From Diplocarpon mali (lineage: Eukaryota > Ascomycota > Leotiomycetes > Helotiales > Drepanopezizaceae), in the NCBI GenBank assembly GCA_024741835.1, contig JAENRP010000010.1, positions 186,001-250,000 on the forward strand: a stretch of DNA of 64,000 nt, given 5' to 3'. Of the stretch, positions 11,156-22,167 are shown one piece after another (within the stretch, counting starts at the first letter, position 1; the number at the start of each line of letters is the position of its first letter). The position numbers and the translations under genes were made by a program. Below the pieces are notes generated by a model that saw only the letters and a program-made list of their open reading frames with translations, ran no database searches and was not told the DNA's origin.

Positions 11156-12118
11156 AGCAATATAGGACAAGTACAGCGCAATTTCGAGTAGTATCTTCAA
11201 GGCACTGGATCATGATTCCCTCAAGTTTTATGATATGGTTGAGAAGGTGGACTGACAATAGCTAACAGTATGCTTCGAGGCGTCGATCACGCGGTACCAC
11301 GGGCGAGAAGACTGCGACATGGAACAGAAACAGTTGACATGCAAAAAAACCATGCCGGTAATATTGACTTTTGAATGAAGCCTTCTATGGGCGTCGCCGG
11401 AGCGGTTAACAGGCGCTGAGTCTTGTGACATAGACAGGGGGCCGAGTCAAGAGGTGAGAAGAGAAATAAGGATGATATGGGGCTCATTGCGCTCATTGGA
11501 TCAACAGGGCTTGGGATACTCAAATTTCTACTCAGATGTCCCCCGACATTGGAAATCGAGCAGAGCTGAGCCCTGGACGAATATCTAACAGCGGGGAAGC
11601 TGAGGTAAGAGTGTTAACTGGCGTCAAAGAAAGCTTGTCTTCTCTTGGAAAAGTCGGGCGTTGAAATGAGAGAATGATGACTGCTCGGCCTATTCCGTGG
11701 AGCGAGTTAGGGTTTCTTTGATACGGTGGATGAAAAGTAATGAGTGCGCAGTAAGGTCTGTCATGAAGAATTGAAAGTTCCCACACCGGCTTCGGAAGCG
11801 TAGGCTTACCCAAACGAGTCTGACTTCCAGCAGGGATTCCGGGAGAAAGACTTCAAGTCCTTGCCTATAAGAAGCAGTTCAACTAGAAAGATAGTTCCTA
11901 GTACTGTCCATCGGCATGAAATGGAGGCTGGGAAGCTGTTGATCAAGTGCTTTGCAAAATTGATGTACTGTGTGATGAACTCTGAGCGAAAACTATCTGG
12001 TCTAACGAGAAGAAATCGCATAACTGAATAGGCATGATAATAGAAACTTTTAAGTAATATATGAATGTAGCCAATAGTGATCTCCAAGCAAACATCCTCA
12101 ACACAGTTGCTTACCCTT
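11156..12118. other. Intergenic, no gene seen
   Basis: Region 3' of both the monooxygenase relic and the minus-strand Cys-rich gene. Short unrelated frames only. Confidence 0.4.
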
Positions 12119-12643
12119 TCAAGAGTGTATCTTCGGACAATGTCCAGCTTCGCAATTCCTCCTCCTCTGCATGGCTCCATTTTTTCCTCTACATATCCTA
12201 TAGCCCTCAACGAAGAAGTGTTTTCTGATATGTAGATACCACTCCTCGGGTTCCATCGGCTCCACCCACTTCTGTTTGTACTCCCAACATATCCAGCATC
12301 CAAGCAGCTCTCCCTGTCCTCGGGCATCTTTGCTTCCATTGGCGGAAGCGGCATGCGATTCCCATCTGAAATTCACGCTTGGATCTATCCAGTCAAGCCA
12401 GCCCTGTTTGTACACCGCTGGTATAGTGTCGCCACATTCGAAGGAGCATGCTCTACACGGCGCAAAATACTGCGCTGCTAGCATACCGCTTCCAGGAATC
12501 CGGTTGTCGAGTCGTTCGCAATACGCTAATGTGCAAAAACCAGGGTTCGAGGGGAGCGTGGAGGCGATATAGGGCGGAGGAGGCTCGTCGGAGGTCGTTG
12601 GTGTCATTGTTATGGCAACTGCTTCGGTAGCTTTTGTTGACAT
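12119..12643 (-). CDS. Conserved-looking Cys/Trp-rich hypothetical protein
   Basis: Single-exon gene of 174 codons starting at ATG 12643. The N-terminal 30 residues are Ser/Thr/Pro-rich with the patch PPPPY. The rest is compact and rich in Cys and Trp: GFCTLAYC, PCRACSFECGD, LLGCWICWEY, WYLHIRKHF and EAGHCP. Paired CxxC spacings (PCRAC, CWIC) with trailing His suggest metal binding, so a zinc-binding fold is possible, but I do not recognise a named domain. There is no signal peptide or membrane segment. The dense pattern of Cys, Trp and Gly, and the absence of low complexity, argue for a real gene rather than a chance frame. Function unknown. Confidence 0.7.
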   Translation of the reverse strand: MSTKATEAVAITMTPTTSDEPPPPYIASTLPSNPGFCTLAYCERLDNRIPGSGMLAAQYFAPCRACSFECGDTIPAVYKQGWLDWIDPSVNFRWESHAASANGSKDARGQGELLGCWICWEYKQKWVEPMEPEEWYLHIRKHFFVEGYRICRGKNGAMQRRRNCEAGHCPKIHS

Positions 12644-13140
12644 TGTAGAAAATGCGGGAATGATATGTCATTCAAATCTGAGTATTTGTTAAGTGGCGAT
12701 TCTCCTGCGCGCATTTGTAATTTCTCTAATCAAAATGAAGGAATCCAGATCAAGCTAGAATATAAGTTGTCAAGCAGATAGAGAAACTATGTCAACTGAT
12801 GGAATTTGTAAAAGCAGGAATTCCAGTGTTGGTAACGGTTGGCCGGGTGACTGGGTTGCAAGAAAATGAGGGGCTGGACGTCGTGATTTTAGCGGTGTTA
12901 CGCTCGCCGGGCCTCGACGACCTCGTATCACTTCATAGACCTCTCACTTTACTGCCACCATCGTGTTTATGACGCTGAGGTAGAGGTTTTGAACCGTAAA
13001 ACATTCTCAAATCGCCGGTTTAAACGCCGCGGTAGAGCTTCAGCGTAGATAGTCTTTATCAATCGTCGTGCCAGTTCAACCCGCGCACCAAGCTGCGCAC
13101 CAAGCTTGGTGGCTCTTCATCGTCATCCAAATTCATCTAT
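12644..13140. other. Intergenic, upstream of the Cys-rich gene
   Basis: No gene seen. A short tandem duplication of CACCAAGCT occurs near 13086-13110. Confidence 0.35.
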
Positions 13141-13204
13141 ACTCGGATTTTCCTTCTGATGCAATGGCGTTATACATTTCCACAAATCATGAAAGCTAAA
13201 GACG

Positions 13205-13835
13205 CTGAGTTGGAGCCGATCAGATCCATCAAGCATTTGCAAACTATCTCTCTAACACCATTTCCACCGAAATTCTTCACACTGACTGGGACTACGACGG
13301 TCTATACCTTACGAGGACGAACAGCTATCTTCAGAAAATCTAACGACACAAGAATATGCTGCAAAGACAAGTAGAGAACACGAGAATGAGGATTACCGGG
13401 ATTCGAAAGGCCGGATTTGCACTGCACCAAGCGGCAGGATGATTATACTCCTAGCAACCTCAAAATTACCTCCCCAACCCTATTTTCCACACGGCAGATT
13501 CTTCGAGGGCGTCGGTTTCACTGTGGCTGCCGGAAATATAATTGGTGCCCGGTAAGTTGGCACCCGTGGGTTGTCACAATCTGCTTTTTCATCGTCCTCC
13601 CCAAGGAGTGAAAGTCTACACTGCGCGAAGCTTCTATCGTGAGATTGCTTGACCATATCGGAACCTCAGAGCACGTTGCAACATGCCAGCTCTTATATAT
13701 GTTTGGGTAAAGGCGGCCTGCCACTGGCATTCACTTAATCGACAGCACCTCCAAATGGATAAGCTTGTGTACCCAATCCGTAATACCGTGCGCGTGTTTC
13801 TCAGCAGCCGTGGAAAATGCATAGTCGTAATTTAT
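13205..13835 (+). pseudogene. Relic of an unidentified two-exon gene
   Basis: In one frame 13213-13330 reads VGADQIHQAFANYLSNTIST then EILHTDWDYDGLYLTRTNSY; after a one-base frame change near 13335 it continues QEYAAKTSREHENEDYRDSK and ends PYFPHGRFFEGVGFTVAAGN then IIGAR, directly followed by a GTAAGT splice donor at about 13551. A possible acceptor near 13680 leads to ALIYVWVKAACHWHSLNRQH. The composition looks protein-like and the donor is well placed, but the frame break and the lack of a clear start indicate decay. I do not recognise the family. Confidence 0.35.
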
Positions 13836-15958
13836 CCCTAGGCTAGCGTCTTCACAAGTAATACGCAACAGGCTGTTCCGTATAAACACCTACTTCTCGG
13901 ATCGGTGAAGCCAGCAGCGGTTTCTAATGCCCTACCCGGGATCACAAACCACTACAAACTTGTGGCATGATCCTCATACTTAATTAAAGAAACGAGGCGA
14001 AAATCTCCCTGAACGGCGGCTGTCCTGCTGTGTTCTGGCATCTTGGAGATGTCGAGGATTTCAAACGTTGGCACATAACCTATCGAGCTGTGCCTCAAGA
14101 GCAAGTCAAACTTCCCTGAACATTGACCCGATTACCGTGGCAGATACGAACACCTTTTCCGGATCCCTGGCCTGTTCGCGCGGCCACAAACCCGTACAGC
14201 TGCTCCATTTTCCTCGCCCGAACATAGCACAAGTAGAAACCCCGCCGATGAACACTTTACCATGTAAGGGAGTTAATCACTCGGAAAGCAAAGCATATTG
14301 CGTAAAATTAAAATCTCATTTGCAAAGGCAGATTTTAATCAGTTCACCAAAACTAAAGAACCGGTTAACGCTATGATAGTTTTCAAAATAGCTCAGCGAT
14401 TGCATTAGTTGTTTTATTTTGATTATTTAAGCTTCGAGAGGATCCTTTGAAGCCTGACACACAGTTTTACAGTTGGGGTGACGATTGTCCTCGATAATGG
14501 AGTTCAATGAGTGGGCTTTCTACTGATGTTATCCACGGGGGGGAGAGCATATGCTAGATGATATCGCCGAAGAAAGGTCCATTTGTGTTGGAGATAAGTA
14601 TCGTGAGGGCCTGGGTCTAGTTCTTCCATTAAGGCTTTATTTGAATCAGGCAAGACGCATGGTAGCAAGGCCGTCGCGCGATATCCAACGCCGAACCGAC
14701 CTCGGACTGCGCGTCTCCTGGCCTCGGGACCAACAGCGGCTTCGATCAGAATATCCTCCGTCCTGCTTAGCTGTCATTCTGCTTGGACGGGCTCTCCGGA
14801 TCGTGGGTATTGTATTTACGTTTGTTTCCTTTCCGCGGTGTGATTGCGAGTCACATCAGAAGCAGGAGACGAGCAGGGCTTTCAGGTTCGGTCAGAACGC
14901 CGGAGCCAGGACATCTCGGGGGAGTTTCACGGGTGATGTAAATGTGGTCTGGTATGATACATAGCCGGCCTCCAGGCGAGGGGAGCGAAGCGAGATGTAT
15001 GTGGGCCTGTTTGGTCTCAAGCGAATTGCCGAGTACCCCTAATACCGCCGGCGAGATTCAATCGGTAGTTGAAGCCGTATTTCCTCAGAACCCAGCAAGC
15101 TTGGAAGTATTGGCCTGTTGTATTGCGGATGCTATGAGATGGAAGAGGTTGCGGATCCGGGTTTGTCACGAGTCACGTTATATGTTTGTGAAGCTTCGTC
15201 TTGGGCGTCAAAAACACCATATGGAAGTAAATCACCCCCGGCAACGTCCCGCTTGGAGTTGTCGCTGGATGGCGCATCTTGCGCCTGTGACGGGACATTC
15301 AATAGAGTCATGTAACGCGCGAGAAAGAAGGCAGCTAGGCCTACGCCAGATTGTGATCTAAAGTTCGGAGCTGCGTTCCAAGCAATCACTATAGCGGGCA
15401 GCGGTATTTGCATGGGCTTGCATTCAGAAGTGTGCAAAAACACCGTACGAAATAGATCTCGGCCGCTGTCTCGGAGGCTCCTATACCCTCCCTTGCGACA
15501 GCTACTCGCTTTCTCCAGCGGGCTCAGCTCAGAAGCCACCACCTCAGCCGAGGAATTCAAGGTGTAACTTGCAAACCACGGACAAAGACATGAGTAGTAG
15601 AAGAACACTCCCCTTGGGAGAACAGCTCGAAAATACCTGTATGAATTTCTGCGGAGTGCCATGAGGTTTCTGCCAATCGCATCGAGCGACGTTTACCTGC
15701 CCGGTTTCAGATCCACCTGCTGAACACTCGCTCGATGGAGTGGGCGCTTCATACGACGAGGGATGAACACCCTTCGATATCTAGGTCGTTCACCAAAGAA
15801 AGGGTTATATGCTCTGATGCATATCCGCTGACGTCGGAGCCCCAAGGGAAAAGCATCCCACATCTAAACTCTTGCCATATCACTTAATGTGAGATCTTGG
15901 AGTGTCGGCGAGTGCAAGGGAGCAAGATAGGCTTTAAGGTTAAGTGATAGTGTGAGAG

Positions 15959-16040
15959 TATACAAGGATTGGGCTTATGTAACTGTACCTTGTATATTAC
16001 TCCTGCAGCTCCACAGAACTCGGAATCTACACCTTTAGAC
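15959..16040 (+). repeat. Diverged direct repeat, copy 1
   Basis: About 80 bp beginning ATACAAGGATTGGGCTTATG, repeated at 16387. Copies differ at scattered sites, mostly C/T. A short related string (GGCTTATGTAATGTACCC) recurs near 55014. Confidence 0.7.
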
Positions 16041-16386
16041 TCTGTCAGATAGGGATCGTGCAGAATTGACTCTGGCCGTTGTACCCGCGCACTGAGCGGA
16101 TCTCTCAGATCTAGGGATGGGCCTCTCCGTGTGTGTCTAACAGTATCTGCAGCTTCAAATTTGCAGCTTCATTCTTCCTCGTGCATCGGGCCTCGAGCCG
16201 GACCAAACATGCACTCGGAACAAGGGAGACCTTGTATGAGTCTCATCCCGTCGGACATTCGACCTCCAAGGCCAGACAAACACCCCTTGAGCATTTCCTT
16301 CCAGGGTGGTGGTCCGGCGGGCGTTTTTAGTGTTCGATATACTTTCATGTGGTGTTTACCTAGCACGCGAGGGGGTAAAAGTTCGA

Positions 16387-16468
16387 ATATACAAGGATTG
16401 GGCTTATGTAATCGTACTTTGTATCTTACTCCTGCAGCTCCATAGAACTCGGAATTTACCCCTTGAGA
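16387..16468 (+). repeat. Diverged direct repeat, copy 2
   Basis: Second copy, 428 bp downstream of the first, same orientation; shares GGATTGGGCTTATGTAA and TTACTCCTGCAGCTCCA blocks. Possibly a fragment of a dispersed element. Confidence 0.7.
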
Positions 16469-17466
16469 TTCTATCAGTAAAACACGTCCATTTGGCGTGA
16501 GTTCCTCACCCGAAGCGTTGGACTTGCGTGGGTGGCGGGTCAGCTGCGTGGTGATGGATGGAATGCAGATTCAAGTACACAATACACGGGTTAGCTGTGC
16601 CTGTGAACTCCATTACTTGATTCAGGTTCCGCTGGTCAGGAAACTCGCTTCTCGTGCTGTTTTACCATCAGAGACCACGCAGCAACTAAGAGTATCGTTG
16701 CCTCGAGCTGAATGACGAGAAGATCTCTGGTATGTTATTTCGGATCTGCGAAGTCGACATAGCTGATGATTGTCGGTTCGTACAACTCCAAGCGTCCGGC
16801 TCGCTTTGTTCTCTTTTTTGAAATGGCCAGGGGCCATATTGCAAATAGAGGACGAGGTGGACATGCTCTCGAATTGACCAAGACACCGGTTCTACTGAGA
16901 TAGCCGTGGTGATGATGAATTGATGTCATCCCGGTGGTACGTGTGAACCTGTGTCGGATCCTGCCCCTGAAACCCCGGATGAGCGAGCAGCACGCTTTCT
17001 TCCGCCCCTTACTGCGGTAGTCTGCCAACGTCGGTTTGAGATATACAGCCAGCAGCTCTCGCCGGCTGCCTCGTCGTCTTCCTCTCTCTTGGTCTTGGTG
17101 GGTATCGCATGCTCGAGTCAGAAATCCCTTGCCACGACCCACGCACACACATGCTCGGCATCTCGAGGATATCTCATCATCTTCCCGGCCGGGCGGACCG
17201 CTGCGAACATCAAACGCATACCGTGCCACCAGTCCCCGTGGATCGCGGATCATCCAACTCGAATGCAGCTCGCAAGAAGATCTCGAAACAGAAGCGAGCT
17301 TGACGCTTAACCAACCCGACCCCCTCCCCAACATCTGAATCCTCGTATCATCTGCTGGATCGTCTCTTCCTAGCGCGTTTGATCACCACGTTGAACAAGA
17401 CGACTAAGTGTACAACTGTGGTGCCTCTGGTCCCTCGCCCGCGCTCCCTCTGCAGTAATTTCTCCT

Positions 17467-17524
17467 GCTTCTTCTTCTTCGTCTTCTTCTTCTTCTGCTT
17501 CTTTTGCTTCTTCTTCTTCTTCTT
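17467..17524 (+). repeat. CTT/TCT-rich microsatellite in gene leader
   Basis: Runs of CTTCTT on the plus strand just upstream of the PEBP-like gene, probably 5' untranslated. Confidence 0.7.
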
Positions 17525-17583
17525 GCTTCTTGCTCCCGGGAGTGCTGGTACTATCATTCTCGAATCTCCCCACGCCCGTTGTC

Positions 17584-18533
17584 ATGCTGTTCACGTCTCT
17601 CATTCACGTTGCGCTCGCTGGCGCCGCAACAGCAATCACTCCTTCGGGCTTTGCACCGGCCTCGAACGTGGATCTCATCGTGGCGTTTGGGAACACCCTC
17701 GCTCTCAATGGCAAATCCATGACNNNNNNNNNNNNNNNNNNNNNNNNNNNNNNNNNNNNNNNNCAAACCCCCCCCTTTTCTGACGCTGCTGGACAGAGAC
17801 GGCGCAAGCACCCACCCTCGGGACCACGCAGCCCTTGACCGGCACCTACACTGTCATGATGGTCGATCCCGATATCCCCCCCCAGACCCCCGGCGGCCCC
17901 ACGGGCGAGCTGCTCCACTGGATGCAGCAGGACTTCACCTCGTCGCCGACCAGCACGACGATCGGCGGCATGCAGGTCTTCGTGCTCCGCAGCGCGGCGA
18001 ACGCGACGGCGCCGGCGCCCTACTTCGGCCCCTCGCCGCCGAACAAGGCGCCCAACACGCACCGCTACACGCAGCTCCTCCTCGACACGACCGGCAACGC
18101 GGCCGGCGCCGACTCCCTGCAGAAGGCCGGCGCGACGCGGACGAACTTCAACGCCGTCAACGTCGTCAGCCTGGCCGGCGTGAAGGTCGTCGCCGGCAAC
18201 TCCTTCGACGTCACCAACGGGACCGCCGGCGCCGCAGCCGCCACCGGCCCCGCGCCGGGGAGCCCGCGGCCTGCCGTCGCCATCAACTCGGCGACGCTGG
18301 TCGCCGCCAACATCACCAAGGTCACCGCCGCGCCCCAGGCCCCCGTCGCCGGGGTGGCGGCGCCGAGCGGCGGCGCCTCTGCGACGGGAGCCGCAGCCGG
18401 CAACGCGAGCAGCGCCGCCGCCGGGAATGGGACCGCCGGCGTCCCCGGGGGCGCCGGCGGACTGAGCCAGAGTTCGGGAGGAGTGTACGGCGCGGCTTTG
18501 TTGGCACTGGCTGCTGCCTTGGTCTTGTTCTAG
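17584..18533 (+). CDS. Secreted PEBP-like protein with GPI-anchor signal (assembly gap inside)
   Basis: Phosphatidylethanolamine-binding protein family, fungal secreted branch. ATG 17584 begins a signal peptide (MLFTSLIHVALAGAATA) followed by GFAPASNVDLIVAFGNTLAL. Forty Ns (17724-17763) hide the next part. Just after the gap the plus frame has a stop, but TTTTCTGACGCTGCTGGACAG reads as branch point plus 3' splice site, so an intron whose donor lies in the gap probably ends at 17796; the exon then gives AQAPTLGTTQPLTGTYTVMM, followed by VDPDIPP. The family signatures DPDxPP, ELLHWMQ, YFGPSPP and HRYTQLL are all present. The last 100 residues are Ala/Gly/Ser-rich and end in a hydrophobic tail (AALLALAAALVLF), typical of GPI-anchored wall proteins. 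GC-rich third positions contrast with the leader. Ligand and role unknown. Confidence 0.85.
17724..17763. other. Assembly gap (40 N)
   Basis: Unknown bases inside the PEBP-like gene; flanked on the right by a C8 homopolymer. Confidence 1.
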
Positions 18534-19087
18534 ATTCTCGTCTCCACGCAAATGTAATTTTCCTCCTTCTGCACTCTTCCGCAGCGCCCCGTCCTCGTCC
18601 AAAAGTGAGGCCAGCAGAGCGGCCGGGTGTCGCCGCAGCGAGAGCCGCTCTCCGCGCTGTCGTGGGAGTCGTCTTCTCCCACGGCGGCGGCAGCTGGATC
18701 GAAGAGAGCCGGGCTGATACAAGTACGTGTCGGCGCTGACCGAGGCAGAGCGCGAGGTTCGAGATGGGCTGAGAGAGTGAGGACAAGAGAAGAGGGGGCT
18801 GCAGATTGCGTTGGTGACATGTAGCTTGGTTGTATTAGACCGGCTCCTGACCTACGAGATTCTGGTACAAGTATCGGCGTCCCCACGGGACAAAGCCTAC
18901 CACGCGACATCTCTGCCCGCTTCTACGGTAGAACTATAGAAATGGACGGAAAGTGATGAGTTGATACGATGAAGCCCGAGTCGAGCATGCTGCTGACAAC
19001 TACATATCTATAATCCCTATTGAAAAAGCGTATGACAAAAGCCCCTTGCCCGAGAGTATAGACATCTGCACTCTATCCTCTTCCCGA
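18534..19087. other. Convergent intergenic region
   Basis: 3' flanks of the PEBP-like gene (+) and the aspartic protease (-). No gene seen. Confidence 0.5.
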
Positions 19088-21185
19088 TCAATAGATGCCC
19101 CGACTCCTGACCCGAATCTCCCCGCCCCCGACGTCAAAAACAACCAGCACGCTCTTCAGCCACGTATCCCCCAGAACATATGGCTCGTAAGTGCCGCCGT
19201 CGCTGACGCCGCTGATGCACGTGCCCCGGCCGGACATGTCGTCGATGATCAGGTCGCGCCCGTCGAGTGGCAGGACCACGCCGCGGATCTTGACGGCGAT
19301 GGTGGGAGCCAGCGCGTCGCAGGGCACCGCGTAGCCGTAGACGTCCGCGTCCCAGATCGCGGGCGGAGAGAAGAGGGAGGCGACGTGGTTGGCGGTTGCG
19401 CTGGGCAGCCAGATGAGGGTCGCGAGGGAGTCGATGATGACCTGCGGCTTGGAGGGCCCGCCTGAGGTGTTGAGGGGCTGCCAGTCTGGGGCCGCCGTGG
19501 GGGAGGAGGTTGCGGCGCTGAAGAAGAACCCATCAGGGGTGAGGGTGTACCACTCTGTGCTTAGTATTAGCAACGCTGTCATCTCCAACCTTTCTGATGG
19601 CTTCCGTGTTGATGATGGGAGTCTGAGAGGACGAGAGGGAGGGAGGAGATCAAGGTGCACAAACGATATTGCGGCCAGTTCAGACTCCCATTGAGATACC
19701 CGGGCCCAATCTCCACGTACTCAATCGGCGCCTTCGCCCATTTTCCGTACGTGGCGACGGGCGCCAGGCCTCCGAGGGCTAGGTAGCCTTCTGGCCTGTT
19801 GTCTGGCGGGACCTGTTTTTGTCAGAGCCGCGAACATTCTTCATTCTTACAACCTTCCGATTTCAATCGGGAGGGAGGAAAAGGAGGGAGTTTTTACGGC
19901 AGCTCGCTGGATCGCTAGACTGAAGACTGGCGGGATCTTCTGTTGTGTGTACATGCTGGTGAAGATTGGATTATAAGGCAGTTGCGTCTCTGGGACGTCG
20001 GTGGAGTATTTTGTGCCTGAGAAGGCAAACGTGCTGTTTGAGGTTGTTATCGGTTGTTCTAGTTGGCTCAGGGGCTGGGGTATTGAGGGTTGCTTGAGAG
20101 AGGGGGGGGGTTAAGGGGGAAAAGACGTACATAGACGGATACGCCAGCCCCAACACTCCAGTCGAGATACCATCCCCGAGCCAGCCAACCTCTTTCGCAA
20201 GAGCGATTTGTTGATTCACACTATTCATTCAGCCTCATTTCCCTTCCCTCATTTTCATGCCACCCAAGACATTTTCTTCGGAGAGTCAAGGCCACGAAAC
20301 GGAACTTACTGGATGCCCCCCAGCTCCACATTCGCCATCCCATAGCTCCCTCTCACAAACGCCCCATCCCCATACTGGATGTTGAAGTTCACACCCTTGA
20401 TAGGGGTAAGCTCTTTGCCGGGCTTATACAGCGGCGCGGGAGCGAACTCGCATTCTGCCTGCGAGACGGCGACGCTGTCTGCATTGTAGCAGACGAAGTC
20501 GGTGGTGGCGAGCCTGCGTATTGGGCATTTAGAAACCGAAAAGAAATGATTGGGGAGTTTGCTTGGGGATTTCTTTTCAGTGCGGAGCTATACATACCAG
20601 GTATCCGAGGAACCAGTGTCGATGAGCAGGTTATACGTTTTCTTGCCAATCTTGAGAGCCGCGGACCACGCCTGTCCCTATAGTTCCTCTTTCGTGTCAG
20701 CCTTTCCCTCATGCCATCTACAAGCACAGACATGAGTCTGGGCTTTCAGACATGGTAGTTTCGGTGAATAATTTCGCGGGTAACATTGGAGTCAAGGGGA
20801 GCAGCGACAACACACCTTCTGGATCTCCCTGGTAGGCGCAATACCCGTCTTACCACGCCGGTGCGCAGGCAGCAAAGGCGTCGAGCGCGACTGTCGATAT
20901 TTACCGCGCGAGAGCTCGAAGTAGGTGGTGACATTCACATCTGGGCTCGGGGCGCGGAGGGCAAGGGGTTTGCTGCGTTGGTGCTGTCAGATTTTCACTC
21001 TCTGGATTCTTGTTTTTTTTGGGGGGGAGTGATGAATGAGTGTGAGAGGGAGATGGCTTGAGAGCGGGAGTGGGAGTGGGACAGAGAGAGAGAGGGACGT
21101 ACTGGTGCGTGCGCTGGACTTCGCGGTCGATAGCTGTTGCTGAGACGAGGGGGAGGAGAGAGGTCAGGAGATGCAGGATGAGCAT
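19088..21185 (-). CDS. Secreted aspartic protease (A1/pepsin family) with atypical second active-site motif
   Basis: Eight exons join in frame to 454 residues: 21185-21103, 20972-20816, 20677-20598, 20513-20310, 20220-20131, 20033-19898, 19812-19665 and 19554-19088. Exon 1 is a signal peptide (MLILHLLTSLLPLVSATA); exon 2 is the propeptide. Exon 3 carries the first catalytic Asp in NLLIDTGSSDTW (D100). Exon 4 carries the flap (QYGDGAFVRGSYG). Exon 5 has GVLGLAYPS. The second catalytic Asp (D341) lies in VIIDSLATLIWLP, where most family members have DSGT or DTGT: Gly and Thr are replaced by Leu and Ala. The end shows VLGDTWLKSVLVVFDVGGGE, the usual C-terminal strand. Phases agree at all seven junctions, so the model is well supported. 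It would act outside the cell or at the wall; activity is uncertain because of the altered motif. Confidence 0.9.
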
Positions 21186-22167
21186 GATTTGTTCCTGTCT
21201 GTGTCTTTTTGCTCTTCTTCTTCTCCTTCTCCTTCTTCTTCTTCTTTTTCCTCTTCGTCTTCCTCTTCTTCCTCTTCCTCTTCTTCTTCCTCTCTTATGC
21301 CCGACAGCTGAGTATGAATTGACGAATATCGATTGCAAAAGCTTTCCAAAGGTCAGCTCGCACGTTCCCAACCAGCGTCTCGAATGCTTCTCGAGGGATG
21401 TTTTATCTTCCAGAAGGAGATGAAGGGCTTCTTTGATCACTTCTTGCTAAGCCCGAATCTCAAACCAAGGCCGCAGAGAACAATACCAAAGGAACAATAT
21501 CAAGCCCCAGCCAGCCGGGGCGGGAGACATATCACATACGAGACCAAGGAAAAAGGGGCGGATGAGATACTGCGAGGAATGACGATGAGCATCATCATCT
21601 CGGGAGGGGAATGTTGCCAGCACGTGCAGCGGGAGCTTGCAGGCAAATGAGACTCGGGAGATTGGAGTGCGAAGACTCTCTATCGACGCGGTAGCGAACG
21701 CCGCACGTGGATATCGAGATGCTTGGTTCGAGTATGGAGCGGTGCGTTGCGAGATGGCTTCGGCGCTTCCACGTGCTGAGCGCGTGCTAGTTGGTGGGAT
21801 GCGTTAGTATTTATTCGTCAAGTTGCTAAGATGGAGCGATAGACAGGTGGACAAGTGCTATGCAATCATGCAACTTCTGCTCTATTCCCCGGCTCGGTGT
21901 TTCCAGGGTGTTGGTTGAGACAAGGCCAGCCGAGTTGCCGAGACCCCTTTTGTTGACGTCCCGAGACGAGACATCGACCGCTGCTCCCGAGACGAGAAAT
22001 GCCAGACTGACTTGGTCAGATTCCAGTGTCTCCTCGTCCGAAAATCCGGCATTATGGACAGCCATATTCCGGCTTTCATTCTCTCTGCCCACTTTCCTTG
22101 CTTTGCGACCGTATAAGTCCTCCAACCCTTCTACGTTCCACTCTCATGATGCGCTGACTACTCCGAT
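21186..22167. other. Intergenic with CTT microsatellite
   Basis: The CTTCTT/CCTCTT tract at 21214-21297 is the leader of the minus-strand protease (GAA-rich on its sense strand). CACGTG hexamers occur at 21621, 21703 and about 21771. No gene seen. Confidence 0.5.

Larger units (their letters stand above)
13836..17583. other. Gene-poor stretch, 3.7 kb
   Basis: Several frames of 100-200 codons occur on both strands (for example 15132-15662 minus) but none has recognisable content. The stretch contains a pair of diverged direct repeats (listed separately) and a pyrimidine-rich CTT tract at 17467-17524 that forms the leader of the next gene. Confidence 0.4.

Noticed and set aside
15132..15662. 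176-codon minus frame
   Set aside because: No recognisable motif, no splice context, lies in a repeat-containing gene-poor region.
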